Positions 46,208-55,949 of a stretch of 64,000 bases of DNA are shown piece by piece (the stretch's first letter is position 1; each line of letters opens with the position of its first letter). The position numbers were made by a program, and so were the translations under genes. The DNA comes from Ottelia alismoides. Lineage: Eukaryota > Streptophyta > Magnoliopsida > Alismatales > Hydrocharitaceae. The notes below the pieces were generated by a model. That model was not told the origin of the DNA, ran no database searches, and saw only the letters and a list, made by a program, of their open reading frames with translations. The stretch lies in NCBI GenBank assembly GCA_037367405.1, contig JAZKJV010002315.1, positions 310,001-374,000 of the forward strand. Reading direction: 5' to 3'.

Positions 46208-48210
46208 CTAATTCCGAGGAAAGCGTCGCCCAATTTGACGAAGTCCTGCTGCCTCCGCCACCGCCTCTCGCAATAGCTGGCTTGAAGAAAGAGATGAATC
46301 CCCAAGGGAAGGGGGATGACGACGAGTGTACATAATTCCAAACCTGGATGGGGAAGCAATCATAGCATTCCAAGCATTCCATGCAAGACCAGAGAGATTC
46401 GAAGGAGCAAGCAAATCGCCTGAAGTAAAAACCATAGAGCCGCCACCTGTCCGAGAAACCGGAGTAGAATAAGAGTCCTGGGAGTCGAGTAGGGGAAGCA
46501 TACCAGCATCCTCAGGCGAAGACAAAATCGTAGTGTCGCCTTTAGAGGCAACCGAGTTATCCAACATTATGAGAGGCGGGTGGGTAGAATCTTCCAGATG
46601 GACCATCGGGGAGGAAGGCATCGAGGTAATTGGTTGAGGGCACATATAATCGGATGTCCACATAAGGTGCTCAGAAAGCATAAGCTGTTCGGGTCCCACC
46701 CGCGAGAGTGCAAAACCATCTAAGTTATCGGATCCAGAAGCAGAAATAAGTGGAGGCGCCGAGCCATGCCCCGAGTATTCCACGTGTACAGGATTGGCCG
46801 ACACAATGGACGTTGCAGGAGAATGCGAATCAACCTCGAGAAGATCCCAAGTCACGAGGCGACAAACGCCCTGACCCGCGCGCGCGGCCCGAGGGGTTCC
46901 AGGCGACATCCCCGAACAGGCGCCATGCACTTGCGACGCTTCGTAGAGATTCCTGCCACAGGACACGTGGCGAGCAGAAGGCGAACCGTCAAGGCCCGCA
47001 ACGGAGGGCGAACCGCCACCACGGACAGCCGGCGAGGGCGGGACGAAGGGCGGCGCCACTGCCGGCTCCGGAAAAGAGAATTCGAGCTTGAAGGTCCATC
47101 GCCCCAGATATAACTTCTCGAACAACACCTTGCCAGCCAAAGACCTGCTTAATGACGAGGAGCACTCAATGAGTAGCCGAGTGCACATCCAATCGGATCC
47201 CGGAGCAAGTCCGTCGTCCAGAACAGCCAAAACCTGTCCCCAACCGCCAATAACTTTGGACATGCAATGCACCGTGCGCGACAAGAATGGGACTCCACGA
47301 ACTTCGACCACGCAAACTTCGGAAGTAATGACCGCGCCATCCGCAACGCCTAGGCGCCGCCACTTAACGAGCGAATCATCGGCCCGACGAAGAAGGCTCT
47401 CCCGTTGCTCCGGGGAAAGCCCACGAACACAGCAGCGATAATCATCAAGAAAAAATAAGTCCCCGTGAAAGTCGTCACCCAAGAGCTGAAGGATACCTGT
47501 GCGAATCGCCTCCCGACCCACTCCAGGTCGTTGCAGAACGCCGACGACAGCCAAGGACTCTGCATGGACCTCCTGCGATTCCTTCCGCGACGCAGCATCC
47601 TGCGCACTCGCATCCTCCGCCGGCAGCCGGGAGGAGCACCCTCTTCGCTTGTCACCCCTTGTACCAGGAAAGACATGCATGTGTTCCTCGTTCTCCACCT
47701 CCTGGCGTTGCGGTTGCACCACCACATCGAGGAAACCCTCCGACCCACGGCCCACGTCAGAAGAGCGTGGGGGTGGTTGAGAGGCGTTCCCCCCCACAGG
47801 TCCGATCGATGAGGTATCGCCGCCGCCATCGCGCACAACTTGAGCAAACGAGCGAGAATCCATGATGGCAGACGAAGCATGAACTCGTTGTCGCGACGCT
47901 GAAAGACCAGGGCGAGGGCGAGTCCTGTTACCATTACCAGGGCGAAAAGCCTTGCACGAAAACATGCGGTGACCTACCTTGCCGCAACGAAAGCAGCGAG
48001 GAGGCATATGACCTCGCACCGAAAGCACCGCTTCCCAGCTTTAGCATGCGTTACTATCTGCCACGCACCACCCCCGTCTTCGAACACGTCGCTAGCTGCG
48101 CTTCCCCCGTATTTACCATCGCGAGTAGCCCCGACTGCGCCACCTCCTCTGTGAAGAATAGTCCCTTGAGTCTTCGGCCGCCAAGAGCGTTGCTCCCTCC
48201 TCTGCGACAT
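46208..48210 (-). pseudogene. LINE K ORF1
   Basis: Minus-strand ORF1 begins at ATG 48210 (MSQRREQRSWRPK) with a basic N-terminus, then GAWQIVTHAKAGKRCFRC. Near 48030 the frame changes and a short deletion fuses the first zinc knuckle into the second, CFRCGKVGHRMFSC. From 48028 the frame is open for 606 codons to 46208. It includes SFAQVVRDGG and a region with VLAVLDDGLAPGSDW that matches LINE F ORF1. The rest is Ser/Pro-rich. An RNA-binding gag-like role is expected from the family. ORF2 starts 54 bp downstream. Confidence 0.85.
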
Positions 48211-48256
48211 ATCACTCCAAAAAGAAACAGTTTCTGATGTTCTCTCTTCATGTTTT

Positions 48257-48870
48257 CTACCCCTGGCTTAGGGGCATGTTTGCGAAGCTTAATAGCTTCA
48301 TGTCTATGAATGCTTTTGCAAAGCAGTAGTAAGATGACGTACGTACTAGTTTCTTACGGGTGTGTCTATACCTCCCATAGACGAGGCCTATAGCAGACTG
48401 AGCAGGATCATGATGCCACCAGCAGCCACCACTACCGATACCTCCTGTGTGATAACTGCAACTCACGGCAGAAGTGGTCCCGCTCAATTTGAAGGATGTG
48501 GTGTCCATGGCTGAGGAGGCGAACGCCCACGTCAACAATGAAATCAACTATCACCATTCTAGCCACTCCAAGGATACTTGCTACTTGAAGAATGATTATC
48601 CCACTTTTTCTCGCGTAGCCAAGCAAGTTGAGCCTCCTACCACTTCTGTTAATCATAAGTTCTATGACATTGTCTCCCATCAAAGGGATATTATGAATAT
48701 TACTACCACTTCTACTAGTGATCCTTCAGGCCCTTCTGACATCATTGTTACAACCTCCGCTAGTACCTAAGGTAGAGCTTATGGCCTTACTAGTTGTCAC
48801 AAGGCAGACATTTCAGAGTGGCTTATGGATTTTGGCACATCACATCATCTCTATAGAGACTGAGCTCAGT
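48257..48870 (+). pseudogene. Copia C gag 3' part and protease
   Basis: Resumes with RGMFAKLNSFMSMNAFAKQ after the LINE. The zinc knuckle has lost its first Cys pair (NYHHSSHSKDTC). The protease site reads SEWLMDFGTSHHLY, so DSG has become DFG. It ends at about 48865, where RT sequence follows directly. Confidence 0.78.
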
Positions 48871-50341
48871 TACTTCATACAAATACGTGGAGTCTAGTTT
48901 CTCCTCCAATTGACGCGTCTGTGGTGGAATGTAAATGGGTGTTCACTGTGAAACACCGAGCGGATGGCAGTGTGGATCGCTTTAAGGCGAGACTAGTGGC
49001 ACGTGGGTTCACCCAGACATATGGGGTGGACTATCAGGATACTTTGTCCCTTGTGGCCAGACACTTTACTCTGCGTATACTTCTCTCAGTTGTTGTGAGT
49101 CTGTGACACGTGATTGGCCCCTGTATCAGCTTGATGTCAAGATGCCTTCCTTTACGGTGATCTACAGGAGGAGGTCTACATGCAGCAGCCACTGGGGTTT
49201 GTTGTTGAGGGAGAGTGTCAGAAGGTATGCAGGTTACACAAGGCTATTTATGGCCTTAAGCAGAGTCCAAGAGCATGGTTCCAAAAGCTCTCGGATCCGA
49301 TAGAGCAACATGGGTTTGTGTGTTCAACTGTCGATCACTCCTTGTTTGTATAGAAGACTCAGAGAGGTACTATTGTCATTCTTGTGTACGTTGATGATAT
49401 TATTATTACAGGGGATGACAAGCAGGGTATTCAGGACGCCAAGGACTTCCTAGGTCAGCAATTTGTGACCAATGGCCTTGGACATCTACGTTACTTCCTT
49501 GGCTTGGAATTTGCAAGGAACCAGCGAGGTCTTGTGATGACCCAGAGAAAATATGTTTCAGACCTCCTTTCAGAGATAAGCATTGCAGACTGCAGACCTG
49601 CCACTACTCCCAGCGATCCAAGCATGAAGCTATATGATGATGACACTGAGGAGGTCAATGACAATAAGAGGAGATACAGGGAGCTTGTTGGCAAGCTACT
49701 ATATGTGACCATCACCAGGCCTGACATATCCTTTGTTGTGAGCAAAGTAAGCCAATTTATGGAACAGCCTAGGCAGGTACATATGGATGCAGTCCATTTG
49801 ATTCTGAGATATCTGAAGACTTCACCTGGTACAGGACTTCTGTTTAGCAGCGGCTCATCTCTCTCAGTTACGGCATGTGCAGATGCAGATTATGTTGGAT
49901 GTCCGAAAGATAGAAAGTCTACCTCAGTGTTTACTGTGTTTATAGGGAGTTCATTGGTTTCATGGAAGAGCAAAAAGCAGACTGTGGTTGCCAGATCGAG
50001 TACGGAGTCAGAATATAGGGCTATGGCACAAGCTACCACGGAAATGATGTGGGTCAGATCTGTTCTTACTGACCTACTATAGAGGTGCCACTTCCCATGC
50101 ATCCCCAATGTGATAACCAAGCTGCTCTTTTTATTGCCGATAATCCAACGTTCCATGAGAGAACCAAACATATTGAGGTAGACTACCACTATAGAGATAT
50201 GATTCAGAAGGGTCTTATTTCTGCTTCTCATGTGAGTTCATAGGAGCAAACCGTAGATATTTTCACCAAAGCATTACTCAGAGGATCGTTTCAGAAATGT
50301 TCGTCCAAGCTTAGCATGATTGACATCTATGCTCCATCTTG
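48871..50341 (+). pseudogene. Copia C RT and RNase H
   Basis: 48900-49106 reads [36 protein letters not shown] frameshift leads to QLDVK. 49384-50082 is one clean frame starting YVDDIIITGDDKQG (intact catalytic box), then FLGLEFARNQRG, RRYRELVGKLLYVTITRPDI, and the RNase H core ACADADYVGCPKDRKSTS and SSTESEYRAMAQ. A TAG after LTDLL breaks it; the tail [12 protein letters not shown] and SMIDIYAPS ends at 50341. Confidence 0.88.
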
Positions 50342-50349
50342 AGGGGGAG

Positions 50350-50493
50350 TGTTGAGATATTTATGCATTCCATGTATCTCTCGTGTTATTTTATTTCTTT
50401 CTGTCTATTCTATGTAATTTACCCATATGCGTCTCCCTATATAAGAGAGTCTAGGGTTACGAGAAATAAACATCTCTTTGTTTTCTTCCAACA
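50350..50493 (+). repeat. Copia C 3' LTR
   Basis: 144 bp, TGTTGAGATAT...TTCCAACA, with CCCTATATAAGAGAG. Confidence 0.85.
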
Positions 50494-50568
50494 TTATAAC
50501 TTCGAGAAGTCAAAGATTGAGGCCTGAAACTAGAAGAAAGTACAAGAATAAGTCGCAAAAGCACATAC

Positions 50569-50866
50569 CGCTTTAAGTTTCTCGATAAGAATGGTAAGCA
50601 TATTTAAATTATTCCACAAGAGGCAACCAATTTCCATGTTCACTTCTTGAAGAGGTTGACTATTAATATACTTCTGACCCTTGTCACTTTTAGTATACAA
50701 TTCCGACAACAATGGTTGATTTTGAGAATTTAAATTCCCTGTCCATTTTCCAGTTGCAATTGCCGAAAAAACCGAGCGCTTCATCAGAGCTTCAAAAAGG
50801 ACCAGCATACAATCAGCAGATGCCACAGCAAGACGAGTTGGTAGCTCAAAGCCCCCATTATCAATG
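50569..50866 (-). CDS. Host gene exon (first of four)
   Basis: A 298-bp minus-strand exon: one base completing a codon, then 99 codons. Acceptor CATGATTTTGCAG before 50866, donor GTATGTGC after 50569. Reads IDNGGFELPTRLAVASADCM, LVLFEALMKRSVFSA, YTKSDKGQKYINSQPLQEVN and LLWNNLNMLTILIEKLKA. Predicted helical with a polar loop in the middle. It passes phase 0 to the exon at 40903-40801. Not recognised with confidence. Confidence 0.65.
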
Positions 50867-51184
50867 CTGCAAAATCATGAAGTTAGAAATGTATAAATGA
50901 ACTACTCAAAAAGATGGAAGTAGTCTCTCACGCAATCTTCAAAAAGCAAAAGGTTAGATTTTGGCAAAAGTATGTTTAACAAAAATTTTACAGCATTACA
51001 GTAACTACAAGCATGATGCATCTAAATCTAATCATGGAAAGCCTAGTTAAATGTATGTTGATTGTCTGTAATGCCACCTTTCAGTATACTGTTAATTGAT
51101 GAAGAGGCAAGAGTTCCGTCACAAGGAGCATCCACTTAACCATTTTGCACTGTGAATTAAAAAAATAAAAAAAATGAGCTTAGT

Positions 51185-51424
51185 TGTCTGTTGGGACATT
51201 TGGGGCTGTCACGGCGCCTGAAAAGGTTCAGCCTCTATTCTCTGGGCATTATGGTTAGCAAGGAATGTGGTTATTTCCATGGGGAGAGGTCGTACCTTGA
51301 GAATGTCCCCGAACATGCCAGAATCTTGCAAGAGTCGTGGTCTTTGTAAATTTTGTGTTTAATTTGTGAATATAAGTTTTAAGGTCTCCATCTTCAGCGC
51401 CCTTTTCTCTTTCAAAAAAAAACT
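51185..51424 (+). mobile_element. 240-bp LINE 3' stub
   Basis: A plus-strand LINE tail: ALWLARNV, then ENVPEHARILQESWSL and a stop, a short 3' UTR and an A-run ending at about 51422. It is flanked by TGAGCTTAGT at 51175-51184 and 51425-51434. Only the extreme C-terminus was copied. Confidence 0.78.
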
Positions 51425-51453
51425 TGAGCTTAGTCGTTGACTTCCATTCCAAC

Positions 51454-51545
51454 TTTCTGATACCAGATTCCCAAGCAAACTATCAGATCCCATAGGAACT
51501 TCAGAATTTTCACCTTTGTGTTCAATCGATGATTTGCAATCCATA
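51454..51545 (-). CDS. Candidate host exon
   Basis: Minus strand after acceptor CTATGAAG: one base completing Ser, then MDCKSSIEHKGENSEVPMGS and DSLLGNLVSE. It joins the candidate exon at 51951-51870 in phase 2, which supports it. The donor is uncertain (GTTGGA after 51454, or GTATCAG after 51464). Its link to the exon at 50866 was not resolved. Confidence 0.4.
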
Positions 51546-51869
51546 CTTCATAGAAATTGAGGCTTTATTTTCTTTGTGATGCAGTTCACACTAGCAGCGC
51601 CAGAAAAAATCATTGTGGATTCAAAGTGTTATAGAGGGCATATACAATGAAGCTATAACTTGAGTGGATCTAAAGCAGGGCATACTTGAGGAAACAAGAA
51701 TAAATGACAAAGAAAGCGGGAAAATGCTTTGTCGTTGCTTAGTATTTGACGAGTGTATACAACCTAATACTCTCTGCAACAACATATATAAGGGACCAAA
51801 ATTGTAAAGTATCTAATTGGAAACAAAAACCACACAATAGAGTAAGGTTTAACCTTTCTTGAGATTCAC

Positions 51870-51951
51870 CTTTCATTACAAACTATGCAAGCAAGATCTG
51901 ATATTGAAAGCCATAAGATCCTCAACAAGACAACTTCATGTTCACATTTTC
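51870..51951 (-). CDS. Candidate host exon
   Basis: An 82-bp minus-strand exon between TTGAATTCCAG and GTGAATCTC, reading KCEHEVVLLRILWLSISDLA and CIVCNE. Helical and hydrophobic, like the confirmed exons. Splices in phase to 51545 across 324 bp. Confidence 0.45.
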
Positions 51952-52649
51952 CTGGAATTCAAAAAAGAACAAGATTAACACTAAGTAGATATGATCGACA
52001 GCTAGAGAATACCTACCAGACGAGCAATATTTGTTGGCACGTAATTTAGATGAACAGAAGATACTCGCTATAATTACATGTTTTGTGCTAGCCACATACA
52101 GTACAAACCTTATAAAAGAAGTAGACATCGTGGAGGTAAAAATATGGAACACAGATACCAGCGACAACAGGCATGCTTGTAATACTTCAATACTGTCATG
52201 GCACTTGATCATGGAGTTTCGAAGCCATCTTCACCTGATGTATACCTTAGAAATGAATCAACAGGGTATACCTGTGATAGGTGAACATATTTCATTTGAA
52301 GGCAGAGATGCTTATGGAACACCAAAACCAAGCTTGCAAAAAATGGCCATTTAGGTCGCCCATTGAGGTGAAGCGGGAGGGACCGGAGGGTAGCCGCACC
52401 GACTGGAGCTAAGCGGTCATTAGTCGGTGATCTGACCAAAAGGCCTCACTAAACGTATGAATCGGCCGTTTAGCCGACCGTTTTTTTTTCAAGGATCCGT
52501 TTATGGGAAGCCTTACCTAGAACCCGATTGCCTGATTCACTTGGAAAGGCACTTACAGACGGACAATAAGCAACCTCCCACACCCCCGCACATATATCAC
52601 TTTGAAGAAAGCCCTAAACCCTTTCCCCTCACCAATCTAGACGCCAGCG
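51952..52649. other. Upstream region of the host gene, unresolved
   Basis: One or two more minus-strand exons probably lie here, but no set of splice sites gave consistent phases. At 52340-52500 there is a GC-richer patch with GGTCGCCC and GCCGACCG words and a T9 run, possibly a small DNA element; no ends were defined. Confidence 0.3.
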
Positions 52650-52740
52650 ATGCCACGCCGCCGCCGCGCCTACTCCAACTCGCTCTCTTGTCGCCAACAC
52701 ATTGTAACCTGCTCCAAATCTCTCGTCAACCTTGTCACCG
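52650..52740 (+). CDS. Possible first exon of a divergent gene
   Basis: A plus-strand ATG at 52650 in GCGATGCC context gives MPRRRRAYSNSLSCRQHIVT and CSKSLVNLVT, then a possible donor GTTTGT at 52741. Upstream is a TATA-like CACATATATCAC at 52588 and a C-rich leader, typical of a plant promoter and 5' UTR. No further exon was found before copia D at 53044. Low confidence. Confidence 0.25.
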
Positions 52741-53043
52741 GTTTGTAACATCTTGTTTGCTCACATGTACTTGATTTACGGGTTCCAATTTTTACTTAAT
52801 GATGGAAATAGGTGCCTAGATCCTATTCTTATGTTCATATTTACTTGATATGGCTTGATACATGCTCTTGATTCGAGTTGGCTCAATTTCAACAACGAAC
52901 ACAAATAATGTTAGAATCAACATTTTCTTTAAAAAATGTGGTTGAAAAAAGTAGTAGGCATTCTCTTTCACAATGTTGTTAAATAGCTTGGATTTGTTCT
53001 TCACTTCTTATATTATGTTAGAATAGTTTTTGTCTCAAAAAAA
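52741..53043. other. Unassigned AT-rich sequence
   Basis: No supportable feature; could be an intron start of the possible gene at 52650. Confidence 0.3.
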
Positions 53044-53152
53044 TGTAATTGCGGAGATATGAGTTATGCTTTCTTGTATTTTCATTTATTTATGTCTATA
53101 TAAGACAACCCTAGCACCTCATGAATAATCAATTCATTGTTTTCTCTTAACA
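53044..53152 (+). repeat. Copia D 5' LTR, with internal deletion
   Basis: 109 bp. Compared with the 3' LTR it lacks 34 bp; the missing piece is bounded by CTAT repeats (GTCTAT|ATAAG against GTCTATCTTATG...CTCTATATAAG). Confidence 0.82.
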
Positions 53153-53654
53153 TGGTATCAGAGCGTCGGTTTTAGATCGGAGCTCTCATACCTCACACGT
53201 GTCCTAACCCCCACTCGCCGTCCTCCCCTATCACGCATCGTGTGCTGCCTTCACGCGCTGTTGCATGATGTTGTGCACCACTGCGCACCTCCAGGCGCAG
53301 CCATGCCCCTCCATGTGACGTCGAGTGCCACCGCATGCCACTGCGCAGCGCCACGGAGCATCGTTGCTGCTGTTGTTGGACTTCACACGATCGCCAACCC
53401 AACCGACGCCGCCATCGGCCCCCGTGGTCGATTTATCTCCTCTTCGTCACCAAACTGCAGTCTAAAACGATATGATTTTGACTGGAAAAGGTGATTTCAA
53501 ACATATAAATCACCTTTTCCAGCTCCAACGGGGAACGAGGATTGACGAGGATAGTTGTATGAGTCTACACGTACAACCAATCCTCTATATGATCGTGTAG
53601 ACTCGTTTGGATTGGTCTACACTCAATTCGAGTTCCGTTTTAGTCTTCTTTTTC

Positions 53655-54680
53655 ATCATATCCGAGAACAAGGGTGTTGTCTTCTCTTTGCCCGGTGCAT
53701 TCAAGGGTATGGTTCCCATCGTGAAGATGGATGGTACCAACTATGAGTTGTGGTCCATGAAGTTTATGACCCTTGTACAATGCAATAACAAGAAGCACAT
53801 TCTGACAAAGCTCAAGCCGACGGATAAAACTGGGGACAAAGCTTCGTGGAAGCAAGATAACGTGTACGTGTGTGTTTGGTTTTCTGAGACACTCACCACA
53901 GAGATTACCAAAGACATTGTGAATCAGCCCATTGCCAAGGCGTTGTGGGATGTGGGATATTATGGCAGTCACGTATGCTCAAGCGAAGAATAAGGCCAAG
54001 ATTCTCCAACTTCAATTTGATATATACACGTCCAAGCAGAATGGCAGTCCTCTACATACTTTCTATTCTTCGCTTCGAGGCATGTTTGAGAAGCTTCACA
54101 TCTTCACGCATGTTACCACCTCAACGGAGCAGCAGATGGCATACAGGAACTCCACGATGGTTGGAGTTTTCTTAATAGCCATGGATCCAGAGTACGCGGC
54201 GGCATGCACGCAGCTTCTTACAGATGTGACCATGCCTCCCATGGAGGAGGTCTACAGTCACCTCAACATGCTTCTTATCCCACCACTTGCCACCACAAAG
54301 ACCTCCTCAATGATGGATGCATCTCGTGGCAGGGGAAGTTCTACATAGTTCAGAGGGTGTAGTCCTCATGGTAGAGGAGGTAGGTGTCAGTTATGGCCCA
54401 TGCACCTACTGTCATCGTCCAGGTCACTCTGAGGATGCATGATATTAGAAGCATGGATACCCCACATCTGATCGTACGGCCGAGCAGATTGAGCCTCCAG
54501 ACAGTTCGACTCCTCAGATAGATTCATGCCTTGATGATATCGTCTTCCGTCAGAGGGAAATAATGAATCATATTGCCGGCACCACTACACGTTCCTCATA
54601 TGTTACAGTTGTCGCTAGAACCTCTTCGAACTCCTCAGGTATAGCCTATGCTCTTACCAGTTATAGCAGAGCAGATATGA
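53655..54680 (+). pseudogene. Copia D gag
   Basis: Reads SENKGVVFSLPGAFKGMVPI preceded by ATA where the family has ATG, then KMDGTNYELWSMKFM and SWKQDNVYVCVWFSE. A frameshift at about 53945 leads to MAVTYAQAKNKAKILQLQFD, SPLHTFYSSLRGMFEKLH and MPPMEEVYSHLNMLL, then a stop at 54347. The zinc-knuckle region after it is frame-broken. Confidence 0.83.
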
Positions 54681-55290
54681 CAAAGTGGATAATGGATTCG
54701 GGTGCTTCTCACCATCTGTGTGGGGTGATCTCCAGGGACATCGTTTTTATCTTGTTGTTGTGGATGATTATTCTAGACTTTCTTGTGTTTTCTGATGAAA
54801 AACAAGTCTGAAGTTTCAATCTTTTATTAATAAATTAAAGATATTTTCTCTATTACGGTCAAGTTCATTCTCTTTGACAATGCCTTATAGTTATGCACGT
54901 TACAGTTATCTAAATTTTGTGGGTATCTTGGCATCGTACACTAGACATCGTGTGCTTACACATCTTAGTAAAATGGTGTTGTCGAATGCAAACATCGCCA
55001 TTTACTTGATGTGACCAAGGTACTTTTAATCTAGAGTTGTTCTCCTTGCTCTTTCTAGGGTGATGCGGTCCTCGTTGCTTGCTACCTGGTGAACTGCATG
55101 CCATCTTCTGTCTTAGGAGAGAAGGTTCCTTTATCGATTGTATTTCCCGATGACATGTTCTCCATTACACACGTGTGTTTGGCTCTGTAGCTTTTGTTCA
55201 TCATCTATGCATGTCGTAACAAGCTCTCTCCTAGAGCTATCAAGTATATCTTAGTAGGCTACTCTCGTACCCAAAAGAGGTATCACTGCT
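54681..55290 (+). pseudogene. Copia D protease joined to integrase remnants
   Basis: Protease reads MTKWIMDSGASHHLCG (intact DSGA), then passes straight into GHRFYLVVVDDYSRLSCVF of the integrase core. The integrase zinc motif and first catalytic Asp are deleted. Later fragments at about 55080-55250 (VLVACYLVNCMPSS-like, LSPRAIKYILVGY-like) are in several frames. Confidence 0.78.
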
Positions 55291-55930
55291 TTGATCTGGT
55301 TCGATGGAAGTACAATGTTAGTGCAAATGTCACATTCTCCTATATGTGACAGGTTGACTTCGTCTGACTCCGGAGAGGAGGTATACATGTCTCCTCCTCT
55401 TACGATTGCACCACCTCTCGTTCCTACACGTCTACCACCTCCATTATCTCCTCCTCTACCATCACCACAACCCAATATGTTGACCCTTCTGTTACCACAT
55501 TTTTATGTTCGCAAACCTCGTATAGCTTCGTCTGCTCATGGGTCTTCCCCATCATCCAACACGTCCCAGCTACGTAATGAGCACATTGTTTCTACTGATG
55601 GAACTAGTGATTTATCCATATAGTAGGATTCGTTACAGGAAGAGCAGGGGCCCTCTCAAGAGGGTAATTTACAGGTTGAGGAGGAGGCATGTGATCTGGA
55701 TGTTCTTATTACTCTGCAGAAACAGAGACGTACTTGTGTTATATATTCTCTTACAGCCCATGTTTCCTTGGGTCAACTCTTGGAGGACTTTAGGAGGTTT
55801 GTCGTGGGACTGTCAATCGTGGAGATACCACGGACATATCAAGAGGCGATACATGACAGTCAATAGTGTCTTGTCGTGGAGGAGGAGGTTGTGCTGCAAT
55901 CATGTGGCACATGGAGCATCGTTATAGCTC
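55291..55930 (+). pseudogene. Copia D integrase-RT linker
   Basis: A Pro-rich linker (TIAPPLVPTRLPPPLSPPLP) follows LTSSDSGEEVYMSPP. Then decayed sequence up to the RT start. Confidence 0.65.
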
Positions 55931-55949
55931 CTACTTAAGCATCTGTTGT

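Larger units (their letters stand above)
42456..48241 (-). mobile_element. LINE K: near full-length L1-type LINE in copia C
   Basis: 5,786 bp on the minus strand with a poly(A) tail (T-run 42456-42464), a 15-bp perfect target duplication and both ORFs. The 5' end is 31 bp upstream of the ORF1 ATG at 48210, so the insertion is nearly or fully full length. GC-rich relative to surroundings. ORF1 has one frameshift; ORF2 has about five breaks. It is the best LINE copy in the window. Confidence 0.92.
41372..50493 (+). mobile_element. Copia C: element lacking integrase, with LINE in gag
   Basis: A plus-strand copia with LTRs 41372-41514 (about 143 bp) and 50350-50493 (144 bp), primer site TGATATCAGAGCACC at 41515-41529, and polypurine tract TTGAGGGGGAG before 50350. 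A LINE occupies 42456-48241. Without it the element is only about 3.3 kb, because the integrase is gone: protease is followed directly by RT. The first bases of the left LTR have drifted (AGTTGAG for TGTTGAG), and no 5-bp duplication was found. Confidence 0.85.
40904..50568 (-). other. 9.7-kb host intron holding copia C
   Basis: The donor after 50569 is GTATGTGC and the acceptor before 40903 is CTTTTTAG. The content is copia C with a LINE in its gag, plus about 470 bp of AT-rich sequence at 40904-41371 with no other feature I can support. Confidence 0.55.

Noticed and set aside
46750..47865. Several plus-strand ORFs of 90-117 codons
   Set aside because: Antisense shadows of the GC-rich LINE K ORF1.
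11195..50866. Naming the host gene FANCI or FANCD2
   Set aside because: The helical character and a vague memory of similar words point that way, but I could not align it to a remembered sequence and no diagnostic motif is visible.
51078..51134. A further host exon reading DAPCDGTLASSSINSILK
   Set aside because: It accepts phase 1 from the candidate exon at 51454, but its only donors end in phase 1 while the exon at 50866 needs phase 2. Not included until the splice path is known.
52100..52260. Possible exon reading MIKCHDSIEVLQACLLSL on the minus strand
   Set aside because: Phase does not match the next candidate exon at 51951.
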